A DNA stretch of 64,000 nt from Nitrobacteraceae bacterium AZCC 2146 (GCA_036924855.1 JBAGRP010000001.1:4960001-5024000), one strand, 5' to 3'; positions 28,750 through 37,840 are shown, numbered from the stretch's first letter. A program made the numbers and translations. Notes: generated by a model from the sequence alone, not told the origin.

Positions 28750-31023
28750 TCAGAACTTCACATTGAGCGACAGTTCCGCGGTGCGCGGCCGGCCGAGCGT
28801 CCACTGGCTGGTGTCGCCGGAGGTTGCGTAGATCGTGTCGAACAGGTTGTAGACCCGCAGCGCCATCGTCGTCCTGGCGTCCGGCTTCCATTGCAGCCCG
28901 CCATTGACCAGCGTGTAACGCGGAATCTTCAGCGTATTGGCGCTGTCGGCCCAAGTCTCACCAACGATCTGCACGCCGCTATAGACCGACCAGTTTGGCG
29001 CGAACGCCCAGGTCACCCAGATATTGGAGACCTGCTGCGGCACGTTGACGGGGACATTGCCGGCAAAGTTGACTGTGGTTGATTGTACGAAATCATCGTA
29101 CTTCGCGCGCAGCCAGGCGGTGTTGGCGTCGATACGCCAGCCGTAGTCGAGCAGCAACCCGACCGAGGCCTCGACGCCGCGCGACGATTGCTGGCCGACT
29201 TGCTGGACCTTGGTGGGGTTCCCGGGAACGGGGGTGAGCAGATTGTTCTTCACGATCTGATAGCCCGCGAGTGTCCACTCGCCGCGGCCGCCCCAGAACG
29301 ATTGCTTGACGCCGACCTCGACCTGCTTGCCGGAAGCAAGCTCGAAATCTTTGTTCGCCGTTGACAGCGTGATCAGGCTGCCGACCGGATCGACCGCGGT
29401 GGAGTATTGCCCGTAAAAAGCAAGGTTCTGGATCGGCGTGTAGACCGCGCCGGCGCGCCAGCTGGTCGCCGAGAACGACTTCTCGTAACTCTTCGACGGC
29501 GTGACGAGGTCGGTGCGGTTGATGGTCGGCTGGTCCTGCCGGATGCCGCCGATCAACGACAGTTGCTCGGTGACCGAGAGCCGGTCCTCGGCGAACAGGC
29601 CGTATTGCGTGGTCACACTGCGGAAGCCCGGCACGGTCGGATCGGAGCTGGCGAACACGCCCGGATTGGAATTGGCGAGATCGACCGAGGATGCACCGTC
29701 GAACGGCGAATTGTTGGTGTGGGCGAAGTTGATCCGGTTGACGTCGAAGCCGGTCACCAATTCGTTGGCCATTCCCAACACATGGCCGCGAAACGTCGCG
29801 TCCATGCGGTCGCCTATCTGCTGCTGGTCGTGGAATATCTCGATATAGGAGCTGCGGTCGATCTGCCGTGTTGCCGGATTCCAGTTATAGGTTTCCGCAT
29901 CCTTCCAGTGCCGCTGCGTGTCGAGATAATACAGTGCGTTGCGCACAGTGATGGCGTCGCTGATCTGCCACTCGGTCTTGAGCTGGGTCCAGCTGTCACG
30001 ATAGCGGATCGTGCTGTCGCCGACATTGTAGTTCTTGAAGCGCAGCGATTCATCGAGCTTGCCATCGATCAGCGGGGTGCCGAAATAACGCGTCGGGCTG
30101 CGGTCGCTGTAATCGGTGGACAAGGTCCAGGTCAGTGTGTCGCTCTGCTGCACGCGGACTGCGGCGGAAACGGTGACATTCGAAGTTCTGTCGCGGTCGA
30201 CCCAGCCGTCCGACATATTGCCGATCGCGGTGACGCGATAGGAGACGTCCTTGTTGATCGGGCCGCCGCTGTCGATGGCAAGGCGCCGCGTCAGATTGGT
30301 GTCGAGCGATATTTCGGCCTCGTTGCGCTGCGTGGTCAGCGGCATCTTCGAGATCACGTTGATGGCGCCGCCGATTGCGCCCTCGCCATACATCACCGAG
30401 GCGGGGCCGCGCAGCACCTCGATGCGATCGGCCGACCACGAGTCGAAAGGGAATGTCATGGTGCCGGAGCCGACATAAAGCCTCGTGCCGTCACGGAGCG
30501 TCATCACGGTGCCATTGCCGGAAAAGCCGCGGGTCGCGAAGGAGACGCCGCCATTGCCGGGCTCGGGCGTGGCCGTGAAGCCGGTGGCATTTTGCGTCAC
30601 GGCGTCGAGCACGTCGTGCTGGCCGCGCTCGGCGATGGTTTCGGCAGAGATGACCTCGACGCTGCCCGGCGTCTGCAGTCGCGTCAGATTGAGGCGGCTG
30701 CCGCTCGATGTGGTGCCGGTGAGGTTGAGCGTTGGAGTCGCAAACGGCGCTGTTGCGGATGGCACAGACGCCGCAGCAGCAGCTGCTGCTGCGGCAGTCG
30801 CGCGTTGCTGCCGTGACCGGGCCGATGATGCGGCCCGCTTGTCGCTGGCGCGGCGCTTGCTGGCTGCGGTGGTCGGCGACTGCACCACCACCGGATCGAG
30901 CGACTGGCTCGGCTTCGGCGGGCTTTGGCTCCAGCCCTCGGCGGGCCAGAGCAGGCAGGACAGGGCAACGGAATACAGCAAGGGATTGCATCGCCTGGAT
31001 GCAGAGGAGACGACGGGATTCAT
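28750..31023 (-). CDS. TonB-dependent siderophore-type receptor
   Basis: 757-aa outer-membrane receptor. Start ATG 31021-31023 (MNPVVSSASRRCNPLLYSVA) with a signal peptide ending near WSQS. A low-complexity stretch with a run of ten Ala (about residues 75-90) precedes the plug domain: TPGSVEVISAETIAERGQHD, LRDGTRLYVGSG, ADRIEVLRGPASVMYGEGAI. The barrel ends ALRVYNLFDTIYATSG and the terminal LSLNVKF with its C-terminal Phe. It looks like the ferric-siderophore (FhuE/FoxA) class rather than classic BtuB. A cobalamin riboswitch lies upstream. Ligand therefore either a corrinoid/cobalt complex or a siderophore under unusual control. Confidence 0.92.
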   Translation of the reverse strand: MNPVVSSASRRCNPLLYSVALSCLLWPAEGWSQSPPKPSQSLDPVVVQSPTTAASKRRASDKRAASSARSRQQRATAAAAAAAAASVPSATAPFATPTLNLTGTTSSGSRLNLTRLQTPGSVEVISAETIAERGQHDVLDAVTQNATGFTATPEPGNGGVSFATRGFSGNGTVMTLRDGTRLYVGSGTMTFPFDSWSADRIEVLRGPASVMYGEGAIGGAINVISKMPLTTQRNEAEISLDTNLTRRLAIDSGGPINKDVSYRVTAIGNMSDGWVDRDRTSNVTVSAAVRVQQSDTLTWTLSTDYSDRSPTRYFGTPLIDGKLDESLRFKNYNVGDSTIRYRDSWTQLKTEWQISDAITVRNALYYLDTQRHWKDAETYNWNPATRQIDRSSYIEIFHDQQQIGDRMDATFRGHVLGMANELVTGFDVNRINFAHTNNSPFDGASSVDLANSNPGVFASSDPTVPGFRSVTTQYGLFAEDRLSVTEQLSLIGGIRQDQPTINRTDLVTPSKSYEKSFSATSWRAGAVYTPIQNLAFYGQYSTAVDPVGSLITLSTANKDFELASGKQVEVGVKQSFWGGRGEWTLAGYQIVKNNLLTPVPGNPTKVQQVGQQSSRGVEASVGLLLDYGWRIDANTAWLRAKYDDFVQSTTVNFAGNVPVNVPQQVSNIWVTWAFAPNWSVYSGVQIVGETWADSANTLKIPRYTLVNGGLQWKPDARTTMALRVYNLFDTIYATSGDTSQWTLGRPRTAELSLNVKF

Positions 31024-31124
31024 CAAAAGGCTCGCGGTTACGTGGCACGTCACCGCGAACGAAGTCTCACCAAAGTCCCTGACCGGACTACGGTTCGGCT
31101 ACCACCAGGACACCCCGCCCAATG

Positions 31125-31308
31125 TGCTCGCGTGTGACCACGACTGGCGGCAGGTCTCCTGGCTCGCGGGTCAATGCCTTTCACCGCCTTCCCAGGCGAG
31201 AAATGCCCAGTGGCTCCCAGCGAAAGGCTCGCCGCTTACAGTTGCGGGGGCAGCCGCGGAATCGGGAAAATCCCTCACCGCATTCCCTTTTGATCCCCGA
31301 AGGGAACC
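31125..31308 (-). promoter_or_regulatory. Cobalamin (B12) riboswitch
   Basis: On the minus strand, in order: GGTTCCCTTCGGGG-like 5' edge (31308), GGGAATGCGGTGAGGG (31287-31272), GCTGCCCCCGCAACTGTAAG (31254-31235), a GAGCCACTGGGCA segment, and the B12 box GAGCCAGGAGACCTGCC (31165-31149). These are the hallmark elements in the correct order. About 100 nt follow before the receptor start, enough for an expression platform. It should repress the receptor-PepSY pair when cobalamin is plentiful. It occupies most of the gap 31024-31480; the rest holds the leader of the divergent phosphatase. Confidence 0.95.
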
Positions 31309-31480
31309 GTCCCGATCACGTTAGTGTGAAATTTCCAAATGTGTCAACGCGCTTCGCGTGGGTAGCAGCCGCATCATTTTTCGTGAACGAAGTGGACCGC
31401 GCTGCGACCGTCTGTCACAGGGGCGTCAAGCAATCTCCTTAGAGCCATTCTCATCAGAGAAATTCAACAGGAATGCTTCC

Positions 31481-33034
31481 ATGGCCATCAAGCTGTCCCG
31501 CCGCCGCTTCCTCTCCACCGCCGCCGCGACCGGTGCCGGTGTGCTGGCGATGCCCTATCTCAGCCGCGCTGCCGACAGGCCGATGGTGTCGCATGGCGTG
31601 CAGTCCGGCGATATCGGCGTCGATGGCGGCGTGATCTGGTCGCGCGCCGATCGCCCGGCGCAGATGATGGTCGAGGTCGCCACCACCGACTCCTTCAAGA
31701 ATGCCCGTGCGCTGCCGCCGATCAACGCGCTGCCGGAAAGCGACTTCACCGCGAAAATGCTGGTCGAGAATCTTCCAGCGGGGCAGGACATCTTCTACCG
31801 CGTGAAATTCCGCGATCTCTCGCACTTCGACATTGTCGGCGAGCCCGTGGTCGGCCGCTTCCGCACCGCGCCGGCCGATCGCCGCGATGTCAGCTTTGTC
31901 TGGGGCGGCGATGTCGCAGGGCAAGGCTATGGCATCAACGCCGACGACGGCGGCATGAAAACCTTTGCCACCATGCGCAAGCACAATCCGGATTTCCTGA
32001 TCCATTCCGGCGACACCATCTATGCCGACGGCGTCATCGCAGCGGAAACAAAACAGCCCGACGGCAAGATCTGGAAGAACAGCATCGTCGTGCCGGAAAA
32101 AGCCAAAGTCGCCGAGACGCTCGATGAATACCGCGCCGCGCACAAATATAATCTGCTCGACGACAATGTCCGGGCCTTCAATGCCGCGGTGCCGGTGTTT
32201 GGCCAGTGGGACGACCACGAGGTCACCAACAACTGGTCGCTGTCGAAGCAACTGCCGGCGTCCTACAAGGAACGCGACATCACGCTGCTCGCGGCCCGCG
32301 CCGCGCGTGCCTATCACGAGATGTATCCGATCCGCGAAAGCATCGTGGAGCCCGGCCGGGTCTACCGCACGCTGAATTACGGCCCGCATCTCGACGTTTT
32401 CATGCTCGACGAGCGCAGCTACCGCGGCCCCAACGGTCCGAACCTGCAGGAGAGCTACGGCCCCGACGCGTATTTCATCGGGCCGGACCAGTTGGCGTGG
32501 CTGAAGCGCGCGCTGCTGGCGTCAAAGGCGACCTGGAAGGTGATCGCCTCCGACATGCCGATCAGCATCATCGTTGAGGACGACGCGACCAACCATAAGG
32601 GATCGGAAGCGATCGCGCAGGGCGACGGCCCGGCGCGTGGCCGCGAGCTGGAGATCGCCGACGTCCTGCGCTTCATCAAGACTGCCGGCATCCGCAACAC
32701 CGTATGGCTGACCGCCGACGTGCACTACACCGCCGCGCATTACTACAATCCCGACAAGGCGCAATTCCAGGATTTCGAGCCGTTCTGGGAATTCGTCTCC
32801 GGTCCGTTCCACGCCGGCACCTTCGGCCCCAATGCGCTCGACAATACCTTTGGCCCGGAGGTAAAATTCATCAAGGCGCCGGGTCCGGACAAGCAGAACC
32901 TGCCCCCGTCGGCCGGGATGCAGTTCTTCGGTCACGTCAAAATCGACGGCCAAACCGGGCAAATGACCGTGACTCTGCGGGATCGGGACGATGTAGCCCT
33001 CTGGGCGACCACTTTGGACCCGAAAATCGGCTGA
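31481..33034 (+). CDS. Alkaline phosphatase D (PhoD)-family protein
   Basis: Tat-exported metallophosphoesterase, 517 aa. ATG 31481 gives MAIKLSRRRFLSTAAATGAG, a clear twin-arginine signal. The N-terminal PhoD domain (HGVQSGDIGVDGGVIWSRAD) is followed by the catalytic core: VWGGDVAGQGYG, HNPDFLIHSGDTIYADG, VFGQWDDHEVTNNW, FMLDERSYRGPNG and WLTADVHYTAAHYY. These carry the expected Asp, Asn and His metal ligands. PhoD enzymes hydrolyse phosphomono- and diesters. Alone in its transcription unit; divergent from the B12-regulated receptor. Confidence 0.93.
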   Translation: MAIKLSRRRFLSTAAATGAGVLAMPYLSRAADRPMVSHGVQSGDIGVDGGVIWSRADRPAQMMVEVATTDSFKNARALPPINALPESDFTAKMLVENLPAGQDIFYRVKFRDLSHFDIVGEPVVGRFRTAPADRRDVSFVWGGDVAGQGYGINADDGGMKTFATMRKHNPDFLIHSGDTIYADGVIAAETKQPDGKIWKNSIVVPEKAKVAETLDEYRAAHKYNLLDDNVRAFNAAVPVFGQWDDHEVTNNWSLSKQLPASYKERDITLLAARAARAYHEMYPIRESIVEPGRVYRTLNYGPHLDVFMLDERSYRGPNGPNLQESYGPDAYFIGPDQLAWLKRALLASKATWKVIASDMPISIIVEDDATNHKGSEAIAQGDGPARGRELEIADVLRFIKTAGIRNTVWLTADVHYTAAHYYNPDKAQFQDFEPFWEFVSGPFHAGTFGPNALDNTFGPEVKFIKAPGPDKQNLPPSAGMQFFGHVKIDGQTGQMTVTLRDRDDVALWATTLDPKIG

Positions 33035-33051
33035 CCAAGGGGCGGATTTGC

Positions 33052-33079
33052 TTGTTTTTCGGCAGCTTCTGACTATATT
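33052..33079 (+). promoter_or_regulatory. Candidate promoter in front of the typA leader
   Basis: TTGTTT (33052-33057) and TATATT (33074-33079) with a 16-bp spacer. Transcripts would begin near 33086, just upstream of a terminator-like hairpin, and give a leader of about 190 nt for typA. Confidence 0.5.
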
Positions 33080-33099
33080 GCGCCGCAACGCGTCCGAGT

Positions 33100-33129
33100 A
33101 CCCGGCCCCTTCTGGCCGGGTTTGCTTTT
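33100..33129 (+). terminator. Terminator-like hairpin in the typA leader
   Basis: CCCGGCC (33101-33107) pairs with GGCCGGG (33114-33120), loop CCTTCT, followed by TTTGCTTTT. It lies about 15 nt after the predicted start site. It may end transcripts from the phosphatase gene, make a very short RNA, or act as an attenuator for typA. Confidence 0.55.
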
Positions 33130-33196
33130 GGAGGGATTGCCCCAGCGCGTTTTCAGACGAGGCAGAACCGACGGCGCGCTGGAGCGCAGGGCCCAA

Positions 33197-33242
33197 CCTT
33201 TGTTGAATCGGGCCTTTGTCGAACAAGCCTTTGTTGAACCCG
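33197..33242 (+). repeat. Three direct repeats in the typA leader
   Basis: CCTTTGTTGAAT (33197), CCTTTGTCGAAC (33213) and CCTTTGTTGAAC (33228), spaced 16 and 15 bp, about 40-80 bp before the typA start. No function assigned. Confidence 0.7.
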
Positions 33243-33279
33243 CTCCGGGCACCCAGACCGTAAAACCAGAAGAAGACCT

Positions 33280-35103
33280 ATGAACCTTCGCAACATTGCT
33301 ATCATCGCCCACGTTGACCACGGCAAGACCACGCTCGTCGACAAGCTCCTGCAGCAGTCCGGCACCTACCGCGATAACCAGCGCGTGCAGGAACGCGCGA
33401 TGGATTCGAACGACCTCGAAAAAGAGCGCGGTATCACCATTCTCGCCAAGTGTACCTCGGTGCATTGGGAAGACACCCAGATCAACATCGTCGACACCCC
33501 TGGCCACGCCGACTTCGGCGGTGAAGTCGAACGCATCCTGTCGATGGTCGACGGCGTCATCGTGCTGGTCGACGCCGCGGAAGGCCCGATGCCGCAGACC
33601 AAGTTCGTGGTCGGCAAGGCGTTGAAGCTCGGCCTCCGGCCGATCGTCGCCATCAACAAGGTCGATCGCCAGGACGCCCGCATCACCGAAGTCGTCAACG
33701 AAGTGTTCGACCTGTTCGCAGCACTCGACGCTACCGACGACCAGCTCGACTTCCCGATCCTGTACGGGTCCGGCCGCAACGGCTGGATGGCCGACAGCCC
33801 GGATGCGTCGCACGATGTCGGCATGAAGCCGCTGTTCGATCTCGTCATCAAGCATGTTCCCGCGCCAGTGGTTGAAGAAGGCCCGTTCCGCCTGCTCGGC
33901 ACCATCCTCGAGGCCAACCCCTATCTCGGCCGCATCATCACCGGCCGTATCGCGTCGGGCTCGGTCAAGCCGAACCAGGCGGTGAAGGTGCTGTCGCGTG
34001 ACGGCAAGGTTGTCGAAACCGGCCGCATCACCAAGATCCTGGCGTTCCGCGGTCTTGAGCGTCAGCCGGTCGAACTCGCCGAAGCCGGTGACATCGTCGC
34101 CATCGCCGGCCTGCCCAAGGGCACGGTCGCCGACACGTTCTGCGATCCCTCGGTCGATACTCCGATCCAGGCGCAGGCGATCGATCCGCCGACCGTGTCG
34201 ATGTCTTTCATCGTCAACAACTCGCCGCTCGCCGGCACCGAAGGCGACAAGGTCACCAGCCGCCTGATCCGCGACCGCCTGCTGCGCGAAGCCGAAGGCA
34301 ATGTCGCGCTGAAGGTCGTCGAGTCCGCCGACCGCGACGCGATGGAAGTGTCCGGCCGCGGCGAATTGCAGCTCGCGATCCTGATCGAGAACATGCGCCG
34401 CGAAGGCTTTGAGCTCAGCGTGTCGCGTCCGCGCGTCGTGCTGACCAAGGACGAGGACGGCAATACGCTTGAGCCCGTGGAAGAAGTCGTCATCGACGTC
34501 GATGAGGAGTTCTCCGGCGTGGTCGTTCAGAAGATGAGCGAACGCAAGGCCGAGATGATCGAGATGCGCCCGTCCGGCGGCAATCGCCTGCGTCTGGTGT
34601 TCTACGCGCCGACCCGCGGCCTGATCGGCTATCAGGGCGAGTTGATGACCGACACCAAGGGCACGGCGATCATGAACCGCCTGTTCCACAACTACCTGCC
34701 CTACAAGGGTGAGATCGCCGGCCGCCGCAATGGCGTGCTGATCTCCAACGATCAGGGCGAAGCGGTTGCCTATGCCATGTTCAAGCTGGAAGATCGCGGC
34801 CCGATGATGATCGAGCCGGGCTGGAAGGTCTACAAGGGGATGATCATCGGCGAGCACACCCGCGAGAACGATCTCGAACTCAACGTTCTCAAGGGCAAAC
34901 AACTCTCCAACATCCGCACCACCTCGAAGGATGAAGCCGTCCGCTTGACCCCGCCGATCCGGATGACGCTGGAGAAGGCGCTGGCCTATATCGAGAGCGA
35001 CGAACTGGTCGAGATCACCCCGAAGTCGATCCGCCTGCGCAAGAAGCACCTCGACGCCAACGAGCGCAAGCGCGCCGAAAAGACCAAGGAAGTGGTGGCG
35101 TAA
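33280..35103 (+). CDS. typA: Translational GTPase TypA/BipA
   Basis: Ribosome-associated GTPase of the EF-G family, important for growth under stress and low temperature and for 50S assembly. 607 aa, full length. G1 is AHVDHGKTTLVDKLL (residues 10-24), the switch region has NDLEKERGITILAK, G3 is DTPGHADFGGEVERIL and G4 NKVDRQDAR. The domain III/V region GRGELQLAILIENMRREGFE and the family-specific C-terminal domain with RIRMTLEKALAYI-like and KSIRLRKKHLDANERKR follow. AAGAAGA precedes the ATG. The gene is followed by a strong terminator. Confidence 0.98.
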   Translation: MNLRNIAIIAHVDHGKTTLVDKLLQQSGTYRDNQRVQERAMDSNDLEKERGITILAKCTSVHWEDTQINIVDTPGHADFGGEVERILSMVDGVIVLVDAAEGPMPQTKFVVGKALKLGLRPIVAINKVDRQDARITEVVNEVFDLFAALDATDDQLDFPILYGSGRNGWMADSPDASHDVGMKPLFDLVIKHVPAPVVEEGPFRLLGTILEANPYLGRIITGRIASGSVKPNQAVKVLSRDGKVVETGRITKILAFRGLERQPVELAEAGDIVAIAGLPKGTVADTFCDPSVDTPIQAQAIDPPTVSMSFIVNNSPLAGTEGDKVTSRLIRDRLLREAEGNVALKVVESADRDAMEVSGRGELQLAILIENMRREGFELSVSRPRVVLTKDEDGNTLEPVEEVVIDVDEEFSGVVVQKMSERKAEMIEMRPSGGNRLRLVFYAPTRGLIGYQGELMTDTKGTAIMNRLFHNYLPYKGEIAGRRNGVLISNDQGEAVAYAMFKLEDRGPMMIEPGWKVYKGMIIGEHTRENDLELNVLKGKQLSNIRTTSKDEAVRLTPPIRMTLEKALAYIESDELVEITPKSIRLRKKHLDANERKRAEKTKEVVA

Positions 35104-35131
35104 GCCAAGCCGCTTTCGCGATGTTTGTTAC

Positions 35132-35162
35132 AAAATGCCCGGCTCGCGCCGGGCATTTTTTG
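35132..35162 (+). terminator. Intrinsic terminator of typA
   Basis: AAATGCCCGGC (35133-35143) pairs with GCCGGGCATTT (35148-35158), loop TCGC, followed by a T-run. Textbook Rho-independent terminator 29 bp after the stop. Confidence 0.9.
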
Positions 35163-35179
35163 TTAGGTAGCTGTTTCTC

Positions 35180-35304
35180 CGTCATTCCGGGGCGCGGGCG
35201 CGTTAGCGCACGTGAACCCTGGAATCCAGATGTGTGGGTCTCATCTCGAGATTCCGGGTTCGCGCATCGTCGCCGTTGGCGACGCTCCCCGCCCCGGAAT
35301 GACG
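35180..35304. repeat. Palindromic intergenic repeat, family C (long copy)
   Basis: Left end CGTCATTCCGGGGCGCG, right end CCGCCCCGGAATGACG; inner AACCCTGGAATCCAGA and GAGATTCCGGGTTCGC are also inverted copies. It lies between typA and the convergent maiA relic. The same end sequence recurs in shorter form at 27211-27277. Confidence 0.8.
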
Positions 35305-35314
35305 AGCGTTGTGG

Positions 35315-35981
35315 CTACCCCTTTGGCGCGCCGTGTTGCTTCAGCGGATCGGCCTTGGCAAACGCCTCCTGCGCCTCGCAGCGCGCGGCGATCCGGTCGA
35401 TGGTCGGCGCATTCTTCACGGGAATCTTCAGCACGCGCATCGTCGCCGTGATGCTGGCGAGGCAGATATCGGCGATGGTGATCATGGTCGCCATGGCAGA
35501 ACGTCCCGGTGGCAGCTTCGCTGGCGAGCCGCCTCTCCACCGCGGCGAGGCCGGTGTCGAACCAGTGCACCAGCCAGGCCCGCACTGCGGCATCGTCGAA
35601 GCCGGCCACGGTCGACAGATATTTCCGGACCCGTGGCGTGATCAGCGGATGGGTATCGGCCGCCAGCATGGCGGCAATGGAACGGACCCGCGCCCGGCCG
35701 TGCGGGTCGCCCGGCAGCAGTGGCGGCAAGGGGTGGGTCTCGTCGAGGAATTCCAGGATCGCCAGCGACTGCGTCAGCGGCAACTGGCCCTTCACGATCA
35801 GCGCGGGAATGGCGCCGAGCGGATTGATCTTGAGGAAATCTTCGTTGAGCTGCTCGCCGGCATCCAGATCGATGACCCGCTCATGCGCCGTCAGGCCCTT
35901 CAGATTGAGCGCCACGCGCACCCGATAGGTCGCCGACGTCCGCCAGAAGCCATAGAGCTCGAAATCGGGTTGGTCGGTCAT
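35315..35981 (-). pseudogene. maiA: Maleylacetoacetate isomerase / zeta-class GST, frameshifted
   Basis: Starts at ATG 35979-35981 with MTDQPDFELYGFWRTSATYR and reads as a normal zeta-class glutathione transferase (ALNLKGLTAHERVIDLDAGE, INPLGAIPALIV, LTQSLAILEFLDETHPLPP) to GTFCHGD. The family continuation TIADICLASITATMRVLKIP is then in the next frame. Between GGCGAC and ACCATCGCC (about 35478-35491) there are 7 bases where 6 would keep the frame, i.e. one extra base. Joining the frames gives about 221 codons, the usual length. As written, the frame instead runs on to 35241 with a nonsense tail. Either a real pseudogene in tyrosine/homogentisate breakdown or an assembly error. Confidence 0.85.
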
Positions 35982-36150
35982 GGAACAATCCTTGTGCGGT
36001 TGCTGGAAATGTCGGCCCACGCTGCGGCAGGCCGGCGCCTTGAATAATTCAAGCAAGCCTATATCCAGCTGTCACGACAATCGAGCGTGAGGCCGGCGTG
36101 ACCGACCGACGATCTGCCATCGGTGCAACCCGCCGCGAAACCGAGACGCG

Positions 36151-37404
36151 ATGAGAGCTTTCCCCTCCGAAATCGATGTTGCCATCATCGGCGCCGGTGC
36201 CGCCGGCCTCGGTGCCGCCCGTGCGCTGGAAGGTTCCGGCCTCTCGGTGATCGTGCTGGAAGCCCGCGACCGCATCGGCGGCCGCGCCCACACCATCATG
36301 GCCGCACCCGGCATTCCCTTCGACCTCGGCTGCGGCTGGCTGCATTCCGCCGACAAGAATTCCTTTGTCGCGATCGCGAAGCAACTGAATTTCGATGTCG
36401 ACAAAGCCCGCCCGCCCTGGCGCGAGCAAAGTTACGACAACGCCTTTCCGAAACAGGATCGCTCCGATTTTTTCCAGGCGCTCGACGCCTTCTATGATCG
36501 CGCCGAACGGGCGGCGGAAAATGAGCCAGACGCTGCCGCCAGCACCTGTCTCGAGCCCGGCAATCGCTGGAATCCGATGATCGACGCCATCAGCACCTAT
36601 ATCAATGGCGTCGAACTCGACCGCGTCTCGCTGCACGACATGGACGCCTATGAGGACACCGAGATCAACTGGCGTCTGCCATCAGGCTATGGCGCGCTGA
36701 TATCGACCTACGGCGCGCCGTGTCCGATCGCGCTCGGCGCGGAGGTGACGCTGATCGATCATTCCGGCGCAGGCGTGAAAATCGAGACTTCGCGCGGCAC
36801 GCTGAGCGCCGCCAAAGTCATCGTCACCGTGCCGACCAACCTGATCGCACATGAAAACATCCGCTTTCATCCGGCCTTGCCGAGGAAAGTGGAAGCTGCC
36901 CGTGGCCTGCCGCTCGGCATCAACAACAAGGTGATGCTGGCGCTGGACGATGGCGACAACTTGCCGAAGGACGCTGGCCTGCGCGGTGCCGCCCTGCGCA
37001 CCGGCGTTGGCAGCTTTCAGATCCGGCCGTTCGGTCGTCCCTGCATCGAAGGTTTTTTCGGCGGCAGCTTTGCCCGCGAACTCGAAGACGCCGGCGATGG
37101 CGCGCTCGCCGCGCAGGGCATCGACGAAGTGGTCTCGCTGCTCGGCACTGATTTTCGCCGGAAGCTAACCCCGCTCGCCGAATCGCGCTGGGCCCACGAT
37201 CCGTTCGCGCAGGGCGCCTATTCCGCCGCCAAACCCGGTCACGCCGGCGCGCGAGCGATGCTCGCAGCACCGGTCGATGGCAGGCTGTTCTTCGCGGGCG
37301 AAGCCACCTCGCCGCACTTTTTCTCGACGGCCCATGGGGCGAGGGACAGCGGGGAGAGGGCGGCCACAGAAGTAATGGCCCAGAGCAAGCGCGAGAAAGT
37401 ATAG
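36151..37404 (+). CDS. Flavin monoamine oxidase-family protein
   Basis: FAD-dependent amine oxidase, 417 aa. The N-terminal dinucleotide motif is VAIIGAGAAGLGAARALEGS followed by VIVLEARDRIGGRAHT (amine-oxidase signature). RLPSGYGALIS and VIVTVPTNLIA are mid-domain motifs and the C-terminal FAD contact is LFFAGEATSPHFFSTAHGA. Substrate may be a polyamine, aromatic amine or carotenoid-like compound; not resolvable here. Convergent with the DCC gene, 7 bp apart. Confidence 0.9.
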   Translation: MRAFPSEIDVAIIGAGAAGLGAARALEGSGLSVIVLEARDRIGGRAHTIMAAPGIPFDLGCGWLHSADKNSFVAIAKQLNFDVDKARPPWREQSYDNAFPKQDRSDFFQALDAFYDRAERAAENEPDAAASTCLEPGNRWNPMIDAISTYINGVELDRVSLHDMDAYEDTEINWRLPSGYGALISTYGAPCPIALGAEVTLIDHSGAGVKIETSRGTLSAAKVIVTVPTNLIAHENIRFHPALPRKVEAARGLPLGINNKVMLALDDGDNLPKDAGLRGAALRTGVGSFQIRPFGRPCIEGFFGGSFARELEDAGDGALAAQGIDEVVSLLGTDFRRKLTPLAESRWAHDPFAQGAYSAAKPGHAGARAMLAAPVDGRLFFAGEATSPHFFSTAHGARDSGERAATEVMAQSKREKV

Positions 37405-37411
37405 TTGCGAT

Positions 37412-37840
37412 CTACTCCATCACCCGTTCCCTCAACGCCTTGTCCGGCACCATGCACACCTCGCTCCTCCCGAAAATCCGGTAGCGGTTTTTGGCGATGA
37501 GGTTGTAGAGGGGATCGCGTAGCACGGAAGGCACCGCGCGCAGCACGCGCACCCATCCCCAGCCCGGCAGCAGCGAAAGCACCGTCAGCGCGCCATCGGA
37601 TTTGAAGCGTGCGATGCCGTCGTGGATCACCGCGTTGGTGTCGGGATCGCTGGGGTCGATGCCGATGGCACGGGCGAGGCGGCTTCCGTAGTCAGACTGG
37701 ATCGCGGTGAAGCGGAACCGGCGCTCGACGTCGCGGTCGGCGACGAACCGGATCCAGTGCGAGCAGAAAATGCAGACCCCGTCGTACAGGATCACGTCGT
37801 CGTCCGGCCAGGGCCTTGTCACAGGTTTTCCCCTTGTCAC
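37412..37840 (-). CDS. DCC-family (DUF393) thiol-disulfide oxidoreductase-like protein
   Basis: 142 aa, GTG start at 37838-37840. The signature ILYDGVCIFCSHWIRFVADRD carries the DxxCxxC pattern that names the family. RFRFTAIQSDYG and the C-terminal PLYNLIAKNRYRIFGRSEVC are also typical. Predicted thioredoxin-like fold; in vivo partners unknown. The start codon lies within a set of three direct repeats, so the exact N-terminus is uncertain. Confidence 0.88.
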   Translation of the reverse strand: MTRGKPVTRPWPDDDVILYDGVCIFCSHWIRFVADRDVERRFRFTAIQSDYGSRLARAIGIDPSDPDTNAVIHDGIARFKSDGALTVLSLLPGWGWVRVLRAVPSVLRDPLYNLIAKNRYRIFGRSEVCMVPDKALRERVME

